The notes beneath the pieces were generated by a model. The model worked only from the letters and a program-made list of their open reading frames with translations, made no database searches and was not told the origin of the DNA. Below, piece by piece: positions 1 to 22,431 of a stretch of 60,975 nucleotides of DNA. The stretch spans positions 402,673-463,647 of the forward strand of contig NW_004457323.1 of assembly GCF_000313135.1 (NCBI RefSeq), written 5' to 3'. A program made the position numbers and the translations under genes. Position 1 is the first letter of the stretch. Every line of letters begins with the position of its first letter. The stretch is from Acanthamoeba castellanii str. Neff. Its lineage: Eukaryota; Discosea; Longamoebia; Acanthamoebidae.

Positions 1-3000
1 CGATCTCCAGAGACAGAGCCACGTTGTTGCTCAAAGCAAACGTGATCGCATTCACATACTACGCACTATGAGTTTGACACGACACGACACACGCAACACC
101 ACGACACACGACAGCACACACAACTACACACACGACACACGCACGAAACGGGATGTACCTCGGCTGATGAGGGCACGAGCGCGAGGACGGTGACGCCGGC
201 GAAGGTCTGTCCGATGTTGAGGGCCTCCAGGGTGGGCTCGATGGCCTTGACCAGCTCCTCAGCCACGAGGGAGAAGAGCACGATCGAGACCGCGAGGATG
301 ATGACGGCCTTCAGCTTGGACCAGCGCGGCGCGTCGTGGCCGTCGTCGCCGCCCTCGCCCTCGCCCGCCGCCGCGTTGCTGAAGATGTGCGCATGTGTCT
401 TGAGCGTGAAGAGCAGCCCGACAAGGTAGCTCACCGGCAGAATGGCAGCCACCGCGTAAATCAGAGGCCTATGTGCGTGTGCGGCGGTGCGTGTGCGTGT
501 GCGGTGGTGCGGTGGTGCGGTGGTGCGGTGGTGCGTGCGCGTCGAAAAGTGAAAAAGAGCGACAAAGAGCAAAGTGGGAGGGGAGGGCGAACTGGGCGGT
601 GTTTTGGAAGAGGGGGTCCTTGTAGAAGTCGACGGGACTCGTGTGACATTGGGTGCACGCGAGCGGTATAGTACTGACCAGAGGCCAAAAGCCACCAAGT
701 CAGTGATCAGCCCAACCGACAGACCTGAACTACTATATTATATTATATTATTCAATTAAATTGGCAGGTGTGCGAACCTGTTGTCCTTGGGGACGCACAC
801 GTCGCACGAGAACGTGGTGTCTCCGTTCACCTGCCAATACATGGTGGGGCCGAACACGCCTTGGACCACCCCACGCGTTGGGTGCGCCTCGGTGAGCAGC
901 ACGTAAGAGTGGGTGGTGGGTGGTGGGTGGGTGTACCGATGATCGACACGATGAGCAGAACGGAGGACACGCCGGCCGCTCGAGAGCTGAACCGCTGCTC
1001 GTGGTACTTGAGCCCGCCCGCGATCTATAAGTCGCGTGGCAGCAAGCATGAGCCAATGGGAAATTACTCGTGGGGGAGGGGCTGGTGACGTGGCGATGGT
1101 GGATACGTACCATAGAGAGGCCCGGCAGCAAGAGCAGGTCGCCCAGCAGAGACCCTGTTGGTGGTTGGGGAGGGAAAGAAAAAGCAGTTCAGACGCCTGG
1201 CGCCGCCTCAGAAGGCGCAAAGCGGGCTCGGACGACGCACCGACAACGCCGGCTTGCACCAGAGGTACCAGGCCACCTTTGTAGAGCGCACTGGTCGTGT
1301 GTGTGTGTGTGTGTGTGGTGTTAGAGGTGTGGGCCAGCAACAGTAGACGGCACGACGTACATAGAGTAGAGGATGATCTCGATCGAGACGCCGAAAATGG
1401 CCGTCAGCATGGCTCCGATCGCGAAGTTGGTCTGCGCCGCAATGCTGACGTGGTGTGGCATGGGGAACATGTCAATGGTTGCGGCGCGTGGGGTGACCAG
1501 AGGGGAGGGGAGCGCGGCAGGTAAGTACCTGGCCACGGCCATCCCGATGTAGTAGGCAATGGGCGAAATGGAGAGCAGGGCGCTGATGAAGATGATGATA
1601 GGCGGCGGCCGAAGCGATTCCGGAACCGCGTAGCCCAGCACTAGTGTCAGCGCCACGAACGGGAGCAGGTCTGCGTTGCAACCACACGACGGGCGGTCAG
1701 TCACGCATCAACCTCGCACTAACCCGCACACGACACACACGACACACACGACACGACACACACGACACGACACACGACACACGAGTGAAAGAGAGAAGAG
1801 ACGTACTGACGAGAACGACGTTGAGCCCTTGCACCTGGAAGCGGTAGTAGTTGTAGTTGGTGGCCTGGTAGGCGCACAGCAGAATCTCCTCGAGCGGATA
1901 GCTGCGGCCGCCGTAGATCTCGATCTCGAGCGGGCGGTACACCAGCAGCCACATCGCCGTTTGGTTGACTTTGGCCATGGGGATGCCCACGACAGAGAAC
2001 CAGCAGACCACGAACGCCACGCCGTGGGCCAGGCCGAGCACCAGCCCGCCGGTGATCAGCCAGAGGCAGTAGGCCAGGCGGGAGCAGAGCAGCCGGCAGC
2101 CCGAGGGCTTTGCGTTGTGCGACTCTGAGCCGGCTTCTGGATTGGACTTGTCACCAGCTCCTCATTCTCGGCATCGCGGAGCTTGCCTGCATGCAGTCAA
2201 GGTGTTGAGGCACACACACACACACACGCACACACACGCATGCACGCACACACGGCGTGGTGAAGGCGCACCATCTTCTTGGAGTGTGTCGTCATCTTCG
2301 GTGATCGGCGGGTAGCGTATCAAGCTCGAGACACGCCCTCTTCGTCGCCGTCCCTGGTGCACCAAGAAGCAGGAGGAAGCATGATTCCCTGATCCAAGAA
2401 CGTTTTTACGGCAGAAGAGAGCGCACAGTACAGTGATGTACTTGCCAAAGGGCCACAGGAAGTAGTTCTTGAGCTTCCAGCACAGACGCCCGTACGGGCG
2501 CCCAACGATCGTCGCGTGGCTGCGGGGTGTGCGGTGGAGGTCGCGTAGTGTGAGAAATGGCAGCGTAAAGAAGAGGGGGAAGGCGAAGCGTACCAGATGA
2601 TGGCCACCAGGGCGTACAGGAGGTAGAACACCCATCCGAACAGCAGCACCCATAGCACGTTGCCCACGGTCACCAGGGACTCTGAATAACCATCACATCA
2701 AACGATTTGAAAAGTGATTAAATAATTAAATGATTAGCAATGCGAGCTAGGAGAACCTGCAGAGTCCGGTGGTGGAGAGGTGAGAGGGAGGGCCAGCGAC
2801 GCCTGCAGCGTTGGGTCCGTCTGGCTCTGTTGGTCGTATGAATTGAAAGATGAATTTGAACAAGATTAAAGAATGGGTAAACGCTGCGTTCTGCACCTTT
2901 ACTAGACGAATGGGGAGGATACTGTAGAGGAAGCTCGGAGCCTCTTGATGGGTGGAGGCTTGCCGCCGGTGAGCCCTCCTGGATGGTTGGTCGCGTTCAT

Positions 3001-3217
3001 CGCTAACGTCCAGATCATCGAGAGCCTGTACTGCCGTGGACGCTCCGCCACTGTTCACCGTTTCCTCCTCTTCTCCTCCTCCACCGCTCCAGCCCGCCAC
3101 GCCGGTAGTGAGTGAGTCGTCGCCTCCCGCTCCCGCACCACCCAGTATGGGAGCGTAACGCTCTTCTTCATCGTCGTCACCATCCACTTCCACCCCGTGG
3201 TGGACCCTCTTGTGCAT
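1..3217 (-). CDS. Vnx1/CAX-type cation:proton antiporter with YccF domains, C-terminus cut by window edge
   Basis: Multi-exon gene read right to left; its C-terminal end lies before base 1. The ATG at 3217 opens an acidic N-terminal tail. Exons at about 2595-2675 (TVGNVLWVLLFGWVF), 2430-2520 (LKNYFLWPFGKY) and 1850-2041 (VVGIPMAKVNQTAMWLL) look like two YccF-like (inner membrane component) membrane units. Typical CaCA antiporter repeats follow: YKGGLVPLVQAGVVG (about 1250-1290), SLLGDLLLLPGLSM (1110-1155), AAGVSSVLLIVSIIG (about 950-1000), VLALVPSSAE (165-200) and VNAITFALSNNVALSLEI (1-60). YccF units ahead of CaCA repeats is the layout of yeast Vnx1, a vacuolar monovalent cation/proton exchanger. 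A vacuolar or contractile-vacuole membrane site is inferred. Substrate cannot be read from the sequence; a calcium exchanger is the main alternative. Introns hold long CA/TG tracts (2209-2250, 1297-1318). Confidence 0.82.
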
Positions 3218-3652
3218 ACCCCCCTCTCACTACAACAATTGTGAAGCCAGTCCAACTCTTGTTCTTGCCGTATCGTTCGGTCTCACCTTCACCACCCGGG
3301 GACCTGGCGGTAAGCGCAGTCCGTCCAGGCGCCCAAAACCCAAAAAAGTCGAGCATTGATCCTGTTACCGTGCGACTACCAAAACAGAAAAAAGAGGGCC
3401 AAAGAAAGGGCACATGGTTAGCACGCAACAATGACCATCACCATCTCCTTGTTGCATTGGCCACAAACAAACAGGTAAGACATGAAAAAATGTGATCGGC
3501 GCCGCTGTCAAGCCGTGCCACGCGCGTGTGTGTTGTTCATTGGGTCCCGGTCTTGGTTTGGGTGTTTGTTGAGGATGATGTCAATGATTGCTGGTTGGTG
3601 TTGAGTTTGTTGACGATTACTCCTCTCTCACTCGTTCACTCTGTCTCTCTTC
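3218..3652. other. Intergenic region between two minus-strand genes
   Basis: About 435 bp upstream of the antiporter ATG and downstream of the oxysterol-binding protein stop. It must hold the antiporter promoter and the 3' UTR of its neighbour. Short pyrimidine runs occur near 3620-3655. No clear ORF, repeat or RNA was seen. Confidence 0.5.
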
Positions 3653-5785
3653 CTAGGCAGCCGTCTTGCCCTTGCCCGCCTCTCCGTTCTCCTTGCCGGC
3701 GGCCTCCTCGATTTCGTCCAGGCGCTTCTTAATGGTGCTCACCGTCAAAATTCTCTTCTCCTTCGTCTCGTTGGTGCCCTTGGCGTTCTCCTTCTTCCGG
3801 ATCTCGTATCCCTCCTTCCTCAACGCAGCCTCACTCCTCTGCTTCTGCTCGATCTTCCTCTTCCAACTGTTGAGAGAACATGCCATATTAGCACGACTGG
3901 AACCGCACGACACACACACAAAGAGTCGTTAAGGGGGAGACGTACTCGCCGGCTGTTTCGAGGTCGCCCTTGGCGAGGTACTTGCAGTCCTCCCGAAACC
4001 GGGAGTCCGAGGGCAGAGGGTCGTCGACCGGGATGGGTGTGTAGATCTTGAGCTTCGAGTCGTTCCATTCCCAGAACCTCTCACCATCGAACTCAATGCA
4101 CGACAGCCAGCTGCCCTGGACCTGTAGCAGTGAAAGTGTGTGAGCACCAACGACCACAATACAACAAACGAAGAAGAAGAAGAAACTGTAGATGCGCACC
4201 TTGCAAACTACTTCATAGTCGCTCTCTGGCACCTTGGACTTGGGCTTCTTTATGTCTTCCTTGTTCTTGAAGCGCACGATTTCGCCGCGCAGGTAGTCCG
4301 TGGGAACCTTCTTTTTGGAGGAGAAGAAGCTGCTGAACATCTTCTGTTCGTTGGGGTTGATCACCAGATCGCAACTGTAATTAATGGGGGAGAGAGACAG
4401 GAATATTAGTACAAGCTTCCAAGTGGGAGACTCCAAGGAAGAAAGAGTGCGTACGAGAGTCCGTTCTGTTCATCGCGGAAGTCGATGGTGCCCAGGTACT
4501 CGATGATCCTCTCGCCAAACAGAATACCGCCCACGTGAGCCTCGGGCAGGGAATATGTGATGCAGCCACCATCGGCAAAGTTGATGATGTTGGGTCCGGC
4601 CTGGTGTCTGACAGAGTGACACAACACACGGATCACGGTCAAAGCCAACACCCACGGGAACGAGACGAAACCAAGAAGAACGCAGAGCAGAGTAAGGGGG
4701 GTTGTGGAGGAGCCTTACCCCTTGACAGAGTTGCCGCGGAACGAGGCGGACCACTCGCCGAAGCCGTAGAAGTGGTAGCAGTCCTCGGGGCCATACACCT
4801 GCCAGCAGGTGATGGGCGGGTGGTGCGAGGCCTGCTCAGCGTAGATGCGCGTGCCGTCCTCGAAGCTCGCCTGGTAGGTCTCGCCCAGAACGGGGTTGAA
4901 GGGCTTGCCCTTCTGGTTTTCGACGGTGTTGAAGAAGCCGCTCACGGCAAAGGTCATCACCAGTTTGAGGCGCTCAACGGGGTCCGATGTGTGCGCAGCT
5001 TTGTTGAGGAACGTGGGGCCGGACCACCTATGCGAAGCGGGAGCATCTCGACGTGAGCATACTGTGGCTTCTTGAGAGAAGGTGAGCGGTGGTGGCGTGC
5101 GTACCAGCCGTCGGTGAGACGCTCGAGATAGGAACGGGGCTCAAAGAGACGCACGGGCATCGAAATGCCTGGAGCGAACAAGTCCGACGTAAGCAGCAAG
5201 CAAAGCGTAACAACAAATCGATAAATCATAAAAGATGAAAAAGTGGAGAAGAAGCGAGAGGATGAGAGGAGAGGAAAAGAGTTTTACTTGTGAGTTCCTT
5301 GGCGGCGACGAGATTCTTGCCAAAGGACTTGACGAGGTCCCAAATCACACTGCGGTGCCAAGCGTCAAGAGTTGGTCAGGCTGTGGGTAGAGACGAGAAA
5401 AAGAGGAGTAGCGGGTACGCACCCTCTCTGCGAGGCGAGGTCTTCCTCGGACAGCGTGCAGATGTAGCCACCAGAGGGGGCGGCTTTGCTCATACGCTCA
5501 AAGCTGGACATCAAGGGAGAAGTGGAGATTTAGCTTGTGAATGCGTGGGTGTGCCTTGGAAGTACTTCCAGCCAAGGCACGAGCGGGCGCAAGAGATGCA
5601 ACCAAGTCGACAGAACTCGGGCTATTTAAAATTCGGGCCGTAAAGGGGAGCGAATCAACCGCTACAAGATGAAATTTGATCGGCGCACTCCTTCAGCTCT
5701 CAATCTCAAGGCAGCCTGTTGATCCATCACCTTTCCATCGTACAAAGAAATGGCAGAGGCGAACGTACGTTGGCATATCAGACAT
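3653..5785 (-). CDS. Oxysterol-binding protein (ORP/Osh family), short form
   Basis: Lipid-transfer protein expected to move sterol or PI4P between membranes. A tiny first exon (ATG at 5785, MSDMPT) joins the exon at about 5440-5507 (FERMSKAAPSGGYICTLSEE). The ORP fold then follows: VAAKELTSISMPVRLFEPRS (about 5100-5310), GKPFNPVLGE (about 4880-4910) and the family fingerprint EQASHHPPITCWQVYG (about 4790-4840), a one-residue variant of EQVSHHPP. C-terminal exons include the stretch beginning GSWLSCIEFDGERFWEWNDS (about 4060-4120) and a Lys/Glu-rich tail ending at the TAG at 3653-3655. There is no PH domain, ankyrin repeat or FFAT motif, so the architecture is the minimal lipid-binding form, like yeast Osh4/Kes1. 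About eight introns of 60-120 bp. Confidence 0.9.
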
Positions 5786-6522
5786 GGTTGTGTTAATCGT
5801 AGAGACGGTTTGTGTTTAGAGCTGTTCGTTCGAATTACGTTGAGCCTTGGCCGCGTGAGGGTGATGTGAATGAGGGATGATGCGATTGTGGCGGCAGATC
5901 TGATTCGAATCTGAAGATAAACGGCGATGCACGATCTTACGCTTGTTTCAATTAGAAGTGGATGAGAGAATCGAAGCCGTGGGAAGTCTGCGTCGCCTCC
6001 AATCGATCCAATTTGCGATAAAGCGATCACACCGATGCAAAGCGAAGTGGCCTGTGTGCGTGTGCGAAGACTTCTCCACGGACTTCACTTCTGTGTCGTC
6101 GTAAACACTCCGGAGCTGCCTCTCATTCCCGATTTTGTTTTTTGCAATCGCACCGGAGTCACGGCCGCCGATACTGCGCCGGCACACAGGAGTGGCGGAG
6201 CTTAGTGGCAGCGGCAGAAGAAGAAGAAGCAAAAGAAGATTGCTCGCACGTCTTGTGCTGGTGGTGTGATGGTGCGCTTGGTAATGCAGTGAAGGGAGGA
6301 GGAGGTTGTATAAACAAACATCGGTGGTAAAAAGTCATCCCGATCTGCACAAAAGAGTACCCACTCTAGCCCACCACCAGCCTCTCCCGTCTACCTCTCT
6401 CTTTCTCTTGCGTAGTGTACTTGGCCAGGCCGAGAAGGAACAGGAGTTGCTCTCTCGCCCACTTCCCTCTCTTTCTCTCTCCTCCTTCTGCCGGCTCTGT
6501 TCTGGTTCTCCCTGCTCAGGGC
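5786..6522. other. Intergenic region with no recognised gene
   Basis: About 740 bp between the start of the oxysterol-binding protein and the end of the P-protein-like gene, both on the minus strand. It is lower in GC than its neighbours. Open frames here are short and show no protein family. It presumably carries the promoter of the left gene. Confidence 0.45.
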
Positions 6523-9500
6523 TCAGTACCAGGGAATGATGACGTGCGAGATGAGGATGTAGACGGTGGCCACCGCCGTGGAGACCAACATGCACGGGAA
6601 GCCCATCTGATCAAGAAGCGAGCAAACGTGTTCGTTAGAGCTCGCTTGGTTGCATAAAAAACATCGCGAGCTAGGTCTGGTGCAGGGTTGGTACCTTGAA
6701 GAAGTAGTTGAAGGAAATGGGGTAGCCTTGCTGTTCGGCGATACCGGCCGCTACGACGTTTGCCGACGCACCGATGAGCGTGCCGTTACCACCCAAGCAG
6801 GCGCCCAGGGCGAGCGACCAGGTGATGGGCTGAAGGGGAAGCCCCAGACCCGACTGGGACAGCTTCACGACGATGGGAATCTGATTGGGACGAGGGGGGA
6901 GGGAAGAGGTGAGCGCCGGTGAGCGCAAGGGCGCAGAGACTCGACAGGGCACGGACAGGCGGGCAGGAGATGGTACCATGGTGGTGGTGAAGGGGATGTT
7001 GTCGATGAAGGCCGACACAATGGCGCACACCCAGACGAGCATGACGCAGGCCACGCCCAGACGAAGACGACCCTCGGGAACGACGGCAATCAGGTCGGCG
7101 GTCAAGTCGGCAATGTACAGCATGACACCCATCTCCTCAATGCACCTGTGGTACAACAGCAGCAATTGTGAGTGATTGAGTGAGTGACACGGATGGCTTT
7201 CCTTATAAGCGCTAGCGCACGTTACCTCATCAACACGAAGAGACCGGCGAAGAAGAGCAAAGTGGCCATTTCCACCTTCTCAATGATCTCCTGAATCTCA
7301 TGGATGCCAGACAGCACCTGAACGATGCAAAAATAAACACAGCAGCAGCCCCGTGTGAGTACGAGAGGCGGCGCACCAAACCGAAAAAAAAAGGTTCTTG
7401 GTGGGTGGGACGTACCAGGAGGGCCATGGCGCCGGTCAGGGCGATCCAGGGGAGCGACAGGTTGATGGCATGGACGAACGGGTGGATGAAGAACAGAATA
7501 ATCACCACCGCCAACACAGAGCAAGTCTGTAGTGATGATGATAGTGGGTTAGTGCCAGCTCTCACCAAAAGGGAGGAATGCGGGAGGAGGAGGGGCCTAG
7601 GTCGAACCTTGATGAAGAGCGGCATGTCGGTGATCTTGTACTTCTCCTCCATCTCGGTGATGTCGATCTCCTTGTTCTCGGTCACGGCACCATGGGCGAG
7701 CTTCTCGTTGAGCTGCTCCACGTAGTCCTCGAGCGCCGTGCGCACCTTCTTCTCCTCGTCACCCTCGACGGGCGAGATCCGGGCGGCGGTCCTCTTCCAG
7801 ATGTCGATCTCACGCTGGAGCGGGTTGAAGGCCGACCGCTCCGACAGGATCTTACCGTACTTGACCTTCACGAACCAGACAGTCACAATCAAGGCGAGAA
7901 CGGCACCTGAACGAGGGACGAACACATTGTCAGCGCCACCAATACACCATGCGACAGCGAAGAAGAGGGAGAAGAGAGAGAGGCATTAGAAGTACCGGGA
8001 GCAACGTGGACGGTGAAGGTGGCAAAGTCCACCTTCTTGGAGGCCCTCATCTTGGCGTTGGAAATGATCAGAATATTCGGAGGATCACCAATACCAGTGG
8101 CGGTACCACCGATGTTCGAGAAGATCTGCACAAGACGCCATTGAAAGGGGGGAGTGAGCTCATGACTTGGCTCTCGTGTGTGTGTGTGTGTGTGTGTGTT
8201 GTGGGTAACATACCACTTCAGCCAGGATGACGGGGAGCGGATCCAGGTTGATCACCTTGCAGAGACGCAGGGTGACGGGCGCCACGAGCAGGATGGTGGT
8301 CACGTTGTCGAGGAAGGCCGAGGTGACGGCGGTGAACATGCAGAGCATGAGGACCAGGTTCCAGATGTTGCCCTTGGACAGCTTGTAGGCCTTGACGGCC
8401 GAGTACTCGAAGAAGCCGGTGGTGGAGAAGATGCCGACGAGGATCATCATGCCGAAGAGGAGACCGATCGTATCGTAATCGATCCACATGATGACCTATG
8501 CGGCAGTGGGGGGGGGACAAGCAATCGATCAGTTGCCGCAATCGTGAGTCTGTTGAGTGGTGCGGCGGGTGGGTGTACCTCGAGGAAGCTGGGCCTCTCT
8601 TGGATGACGGCCAAGAAGGTCAGGCCCCAGAAGGAACCGACCAGGGCGGCGATGGTGCGGTGCACCAACTCGAAGACGATGAGCACGTACACGAGCACGA
8701 GCAGAACGAGGCCGAGGATGACCTCATATCGCACGATGTGGCGCAGCTGCAAGACCTTGAGCTTGAGGCCCACGGGCTGCTTGGAGTTGGAGGTGACGTT
8801 CAGGCGCAGAGCGTAGTGGTCGCCGCGGTCCTCGTCCGTCAGGTAGAAGTAGTGCGAGTCCATCTGCGCATCGAAGGCGTCACCTGCAAAAGAAGCGAGA
8901 CCCCCAAAGGGTCAGACCAACGACACCGGCCAGCAGAGCTTCCATGGAACGCAACGCAGCGGTGGTGGCTCGGCCCCTCGTACCGGCAATCTCCCAGTAG
9001 TGAAGAGCCTTCCACTCGCCGTCGGGGTAGAGAGGCGTCTCGAGTTCGGTGCTGGAGCCGCCGCTCATGCTGATGATGATGAAACGGGCGAGCGTTAGGC
9101 GAAGAAGAGAACAGATCGGGCTGGGAAAGTAGAGAGTAGAGCAGTTGCATACCCCGAGACGGCGTGGTGGTCGTCATCGTCGTCGTCATCGTGGTCGGTC
9201 GAGTTGGCACCGTTGCCGGGAATGAGACCCTCGACGGTGAAGTACACGTACGTTGGGTTTGGAAACACGCTCCCGGATGAATTGACTGAGCACCCCGAAG
9301 TCAGTCGTGAGCTCGCAGATGAAATCGGCGATCGCGATGAAGAAAGGGGGAGGGCTGGGTACCTAGCTCTTGGATCGTGACGAAGACTTTAATGGTGTCG
9401 AGAGGATGGCTTGGAAGAAGATCCACGATCTTGGGGCAGAGATGAAGATGGGAAAGAAACATGAGCAAAAAAAAATAAGCAATAAATGTAAATGGGAGGT

Positions 9501-10073
9501 CTAGGTACATAGGCCGTGTCGTGAGAGACGGCAGTAAGGTGCGACACGGGGCTCTCGTCCGGGGACTCGATGGGTGCGAACATGATGAGCGCCACCACGA
9601 ACAGCAGCGAAATCACGGCCACCTTGATGTGATGCCACGGCAGGCCGGTGACCTTGTGCTTGGCATCGCTGAATTCCCTCTTGTACTTGTTGGGAAGGAC
9701 ACCCATCTGCTTGCCCTCCTTGTCGAAGAGGAACCAATTCTCTCCATCGGCGTCCTCTGGCCGCTGTCGCCCGCGGTACTCATCAACTGCATCGGCAGAG
9801 ATGAGTGTTAATTCAATTTAATCGTAATCAAAGAGAAATTCGTAGCCCCACACCACAATCACCAGGTGGGCAAAACAAAGGCGAGAACGGTCGCGTACCA
9901 GAGTTGGTGTTGCGCGTGCGATCGCCCGACGACGACATTCCCCTCTCCTCGTCGCCATGCCGGCTGTGATCGTCATTGTACTCGACGTCCTCCATGTCAT
10001 GGTAGGGCGCCGACGTAGCGCCATAGCCCTTGACGTTGGTCTGGCCGAACGACCTCTTCTCGGTATCTCCCAT
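6523..10073 (-). CDS. P-protein (OCA2)-like anion/proton transporter, IT superfamily
   Basis: Polytopic transporter. The ATG at 10073 starts a soluble acidic N-terminus ([10 protein letters not shown]...). A first membrane helix ([17 protein letters not shown], about 9570-9630) leads into an extramembrane loop (about 8830-9420). The transport domain begins at about 8760. Family signatures are [20 protein letters not shown] (8420-8480), [20 protein letters not shown] (8260-8330), [17 protein letters not shown] (8060-8120) and [20 protein letters not shown] (6740-6810). The last exon ends [11 protein letters not shown] with TGA at 6523-6525. These match the mammalian melanosomal P protein and related ArsB/NhaD carriers, whose layout is one helix, a luminal loop, then about 11 helices. 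Role in amoebae unknown; control of organelle pH or anions is inferred. An intron near 8178-8200 carries (GT)n. Confidence 0.9.
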
Positions 10074-10784
10074 CTCGAGGAGAACCTAATCGACTGGCAA
10101 GCAATTAACCTAATGCACGCGCAAGTGTTCGAATCGATCAGCAAATGCTTGTTACCGGCTTCGCGAAAGTCACCAAAACAGCACAATCCCTGCCACTCAA
10201 TGGGGGGGGGGATCTACTTGTAGACGAAGCGGAGACAAGACGAGAAAGAAGGAACGGGGGAAAGGCAGGCGCACTTGTGGTGGAGCACCAAACGAGGTCC
10301 GGAGCTTTGTCCAACTCGCACGCGCGCGTATCGGCCGTTCAATAACGGAACGTGTGACGAACGAACAAGAAAATGAGGCCTGCACCTGCGGGCAGTCACT
10401 TCTCCTTCGTCGCGGCAGCGCTCCACCTCAACTCCTGCTTCCCGCCCAAACAACAACCGGCCCTGACCCGCAAGCGGAAGTCGAAACTGGGTCCTGCTCT
10501 GTGCCGAGTGTGATTCCAAACATTCCTCTCGGCGCCGTCTCCTTGACTACGAGTTCTCTTTGGAATCACAAGAATTTTATGGGGGTGGGACCAGTGTGGC
10601 TGGTTCTGACCATCCTCACCAAGATGACAAGCAAAGGTGCAGGTCTAGCTGGCTTCAGAGCAGAGAGAGAGAGAGAGGCACTGTTCTCTTATCTCGTACC
10701 ACGAGCGGGCTGGCGTTCAAGTATGAGATGATTTATTACGAAACGTAGAGGTGGTGTGTGCAAAAGAGAGGAATGTAAGGGTAA
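10074..10784. other. Intergenic region with no recognised gene
   Basis: About 710 bp between the P-protein-like start and the CHD stop, both on the minus strand. It contains a G run near 10,202 and a short (AG)n tract near 10,665. No convincing protein or RNA was found. The part near 10,074 should be the promoter of the transporter; the part near 10,740 should be the CHD 3' UTR. Confidence 0.45.
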
Positions 10785-20359
<9,575 letters not shown>

Positions 20360-20645
20360 CTTGATCCTATGAGTGTTCAATTCGCTTCCTCACGCCCCCT
20401 CGGCAAAGAAGCCCTCTACCTCTGCGTTTCTCGTTCAAAAAACGAATATTTTTCTACCTTTTCCCCTCTGCTACGCGCGTTGCGTCGTCTTCGCGCCTTC
20501 GTTCCTTTGAAAAACACAAAACAAAATAAAAAATAAAAAACATAACGTTCGTATCTCGGAGTTGTGACTGTGCCGGCGAAAGCGGGTCTTGCCCACAAAG
20601 ATAAATAATTCCAATAAAGAATTCCAAAAGAACGAAGCGACACAT

Positions 20646-22431
20646 TCAGTGGAGATGGTGATGGTGGGGGAGCGTGGCGGAGGGGAGGAGCAGGGCGCGC
20701 CCTCGGATCTGGCCGTGTCGTAGGGCAGTGAGGGCGGTGGTGGCCTGGGACAGGCCGTGGTAGCGCTCACCCACGATGGACAACAGGTTGACCTTGGCCT
20801 TGTCGACGACAGCCACCAGCTCCTCAAGGTCCGCGTAGTTGCCTGTGTGGATGCCTGGCGTGCGTGCAAGTGTGGTCTTGTCGTCAGGCAACGCGCACAC
20901 GCCCACACGCACGCACACGCTGTTACCACGCACTACCTTTGATGGTAAAGGCGCGCAGTGGGACGAGCGGAATGGGCAGCCGGGCCTCGCCGCCAAAGAG
21001 TCCGACAACGAGCAGCCGGCCGTGTTTACGCAGGAGCGCCATCGCCAAGGACATGGTGTCGGGGCTGCCCACAAAGTCTGTTAGGTAAATTATGGAAGTG
21101 AGTGTCAGCCCTGCACAGCACTCTCTACACGCCCTACACGCTCGACGCACACACGCACGCACACGACACAGGAACGTACCAATCACGCACTCGGCCCCGT
21201 GTCCGCCGGTGAGATTGAGAATCTCGGCCTTGATGTCGGCCACTCGCTGTACGAAAACAGATCCGGCAGGTGTCAGTCAGCAGTCAGTGGACATTGTGGT
21301 GTCCGGACCCGCACCAGTGTGTTGAATGTGTAGTGGGCGCCTTCGGCACGGGCCATGTTGAGCTTCGTGTCGTCGATGTCGAGGCATATGATCGTCGACA
21401 GCAAGCGTACGCGGGCCAGCTTGAGAGCCATCAGCCCCACGCCACCCATCCCTGTGTGGTCGGTGAAAAATCGAATAAAATAAGAATCAATCTAAAATAA
21501 TGAAAATAGTGAAAAAGCGACACACCGATGATCACCAGGAAATCGTTGGGGCCAGTCTTGGTCTTCTTGATGGCGGAGTAGGCGGTCAGCCCCGAGCATG
21601 GCAGCAGACACGCCGTCTCTAGGTCCAGCCCGCTAGGGAGCGGCACGACGTATCTGCGATTATGTGGAAGCATACATAAGCGCACATAACACGACACCAC
21701 ACACGGACGTACACGCAACAGTGGACACGCACCGTTCGTGTGGCACCATCACGGATTCGGCATAGCCGCCACCGAGTGAGAAGCCAATCTCCCGCGTAAC
21801 ACCTGAGACGCGCAGGAATCGGCAGCCGGGTGAGCGTGTACGCCGGAGAGCGTGCGTGGGAAGAGAGTGGGTGGGGAAGGGCGGTGCACCATCGCAAAAG
21901 TTGTCGTGGCCCTGCTTGCAGCGGGAACACTGACCACACCCGATCCAGGGAAATACGACGACGCGCGTGCCGACCCTTAGCGTCTCCACGTCCTTGCCCA
22001 CTGCTTGGACCGTGCCTAGTGATAAAGTCATGCGTGCGTGGCTCGAAATTAAGGATTGAATCGCACGCACGAGCTAACGCGGATGCAGCGCACACGCAAC
22101 ACAAATACACAGTAGGTGGCCGAACCTGATACTTCGTGCCCGGGGGTGAGCGGGAATGGCAGTCCGCGGGCCGAGAATCGCCAGAGGCCTTTGTCGCCTC
22201 CCAGGTCATAGCCATCGTCCCACAAGTGCAGATCTATACGTGTTCGTGTCGTGCTGTACAGCTGAGAGCGATGCGGAATTGAACCAAAGAGCAGCGGCGC
22301 GGGGAGTAACCGGTGTGACAGACGCCGGCGGCGGCCACCTTCACCAGCACCTGATGACCGCGCACGCTCGGCAGGTCCACCTCGCTCACGTGTAGCGGCT
22401 CATTCGGCTGAACGATCTGAGCACAGCGCAT
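20646..22431 (-). CDS. Zinc-dependent alcohol dehydrogenase (MDR superfamily)
   Basis: Medium-chain NAD(P)-dependent alcohol dehydrogenase, about 350 residues in nine or so exons. The ATG at 22431 gives MRCAQIVQPNEPLHVSEVDL. The catalytic-zinc Cys lies in AAGVCHT, interrupted by an intron before ADLHLW; the second zinc ligand lies in LTPGHEVS (about 22.14 kb). The four-Cys structural zinc site is intact (PWIGCGQCSRCKQGHDNFC, 21.90-21.95 kb). The dinucleotide fold shows GMGGVGLMALKLA (21.41-21.45 kb) followed by LDIDDTKLNMA, an acidic residue at the end of beta-2 that usually means NAD preference. The C-terminus ends in a short His cluster with TGA at 20646-20648. Substrate is not readable. 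The 5' end overlaps or abuts the 3' end of the WRKY-like gene on the same strand. Confidence 0.88.

Noticed and set aside
10195..10215. G run as a regulatory site or assembly gap
   Set aside because: A lone homopolymer with no other signal; not enough to call a feature.
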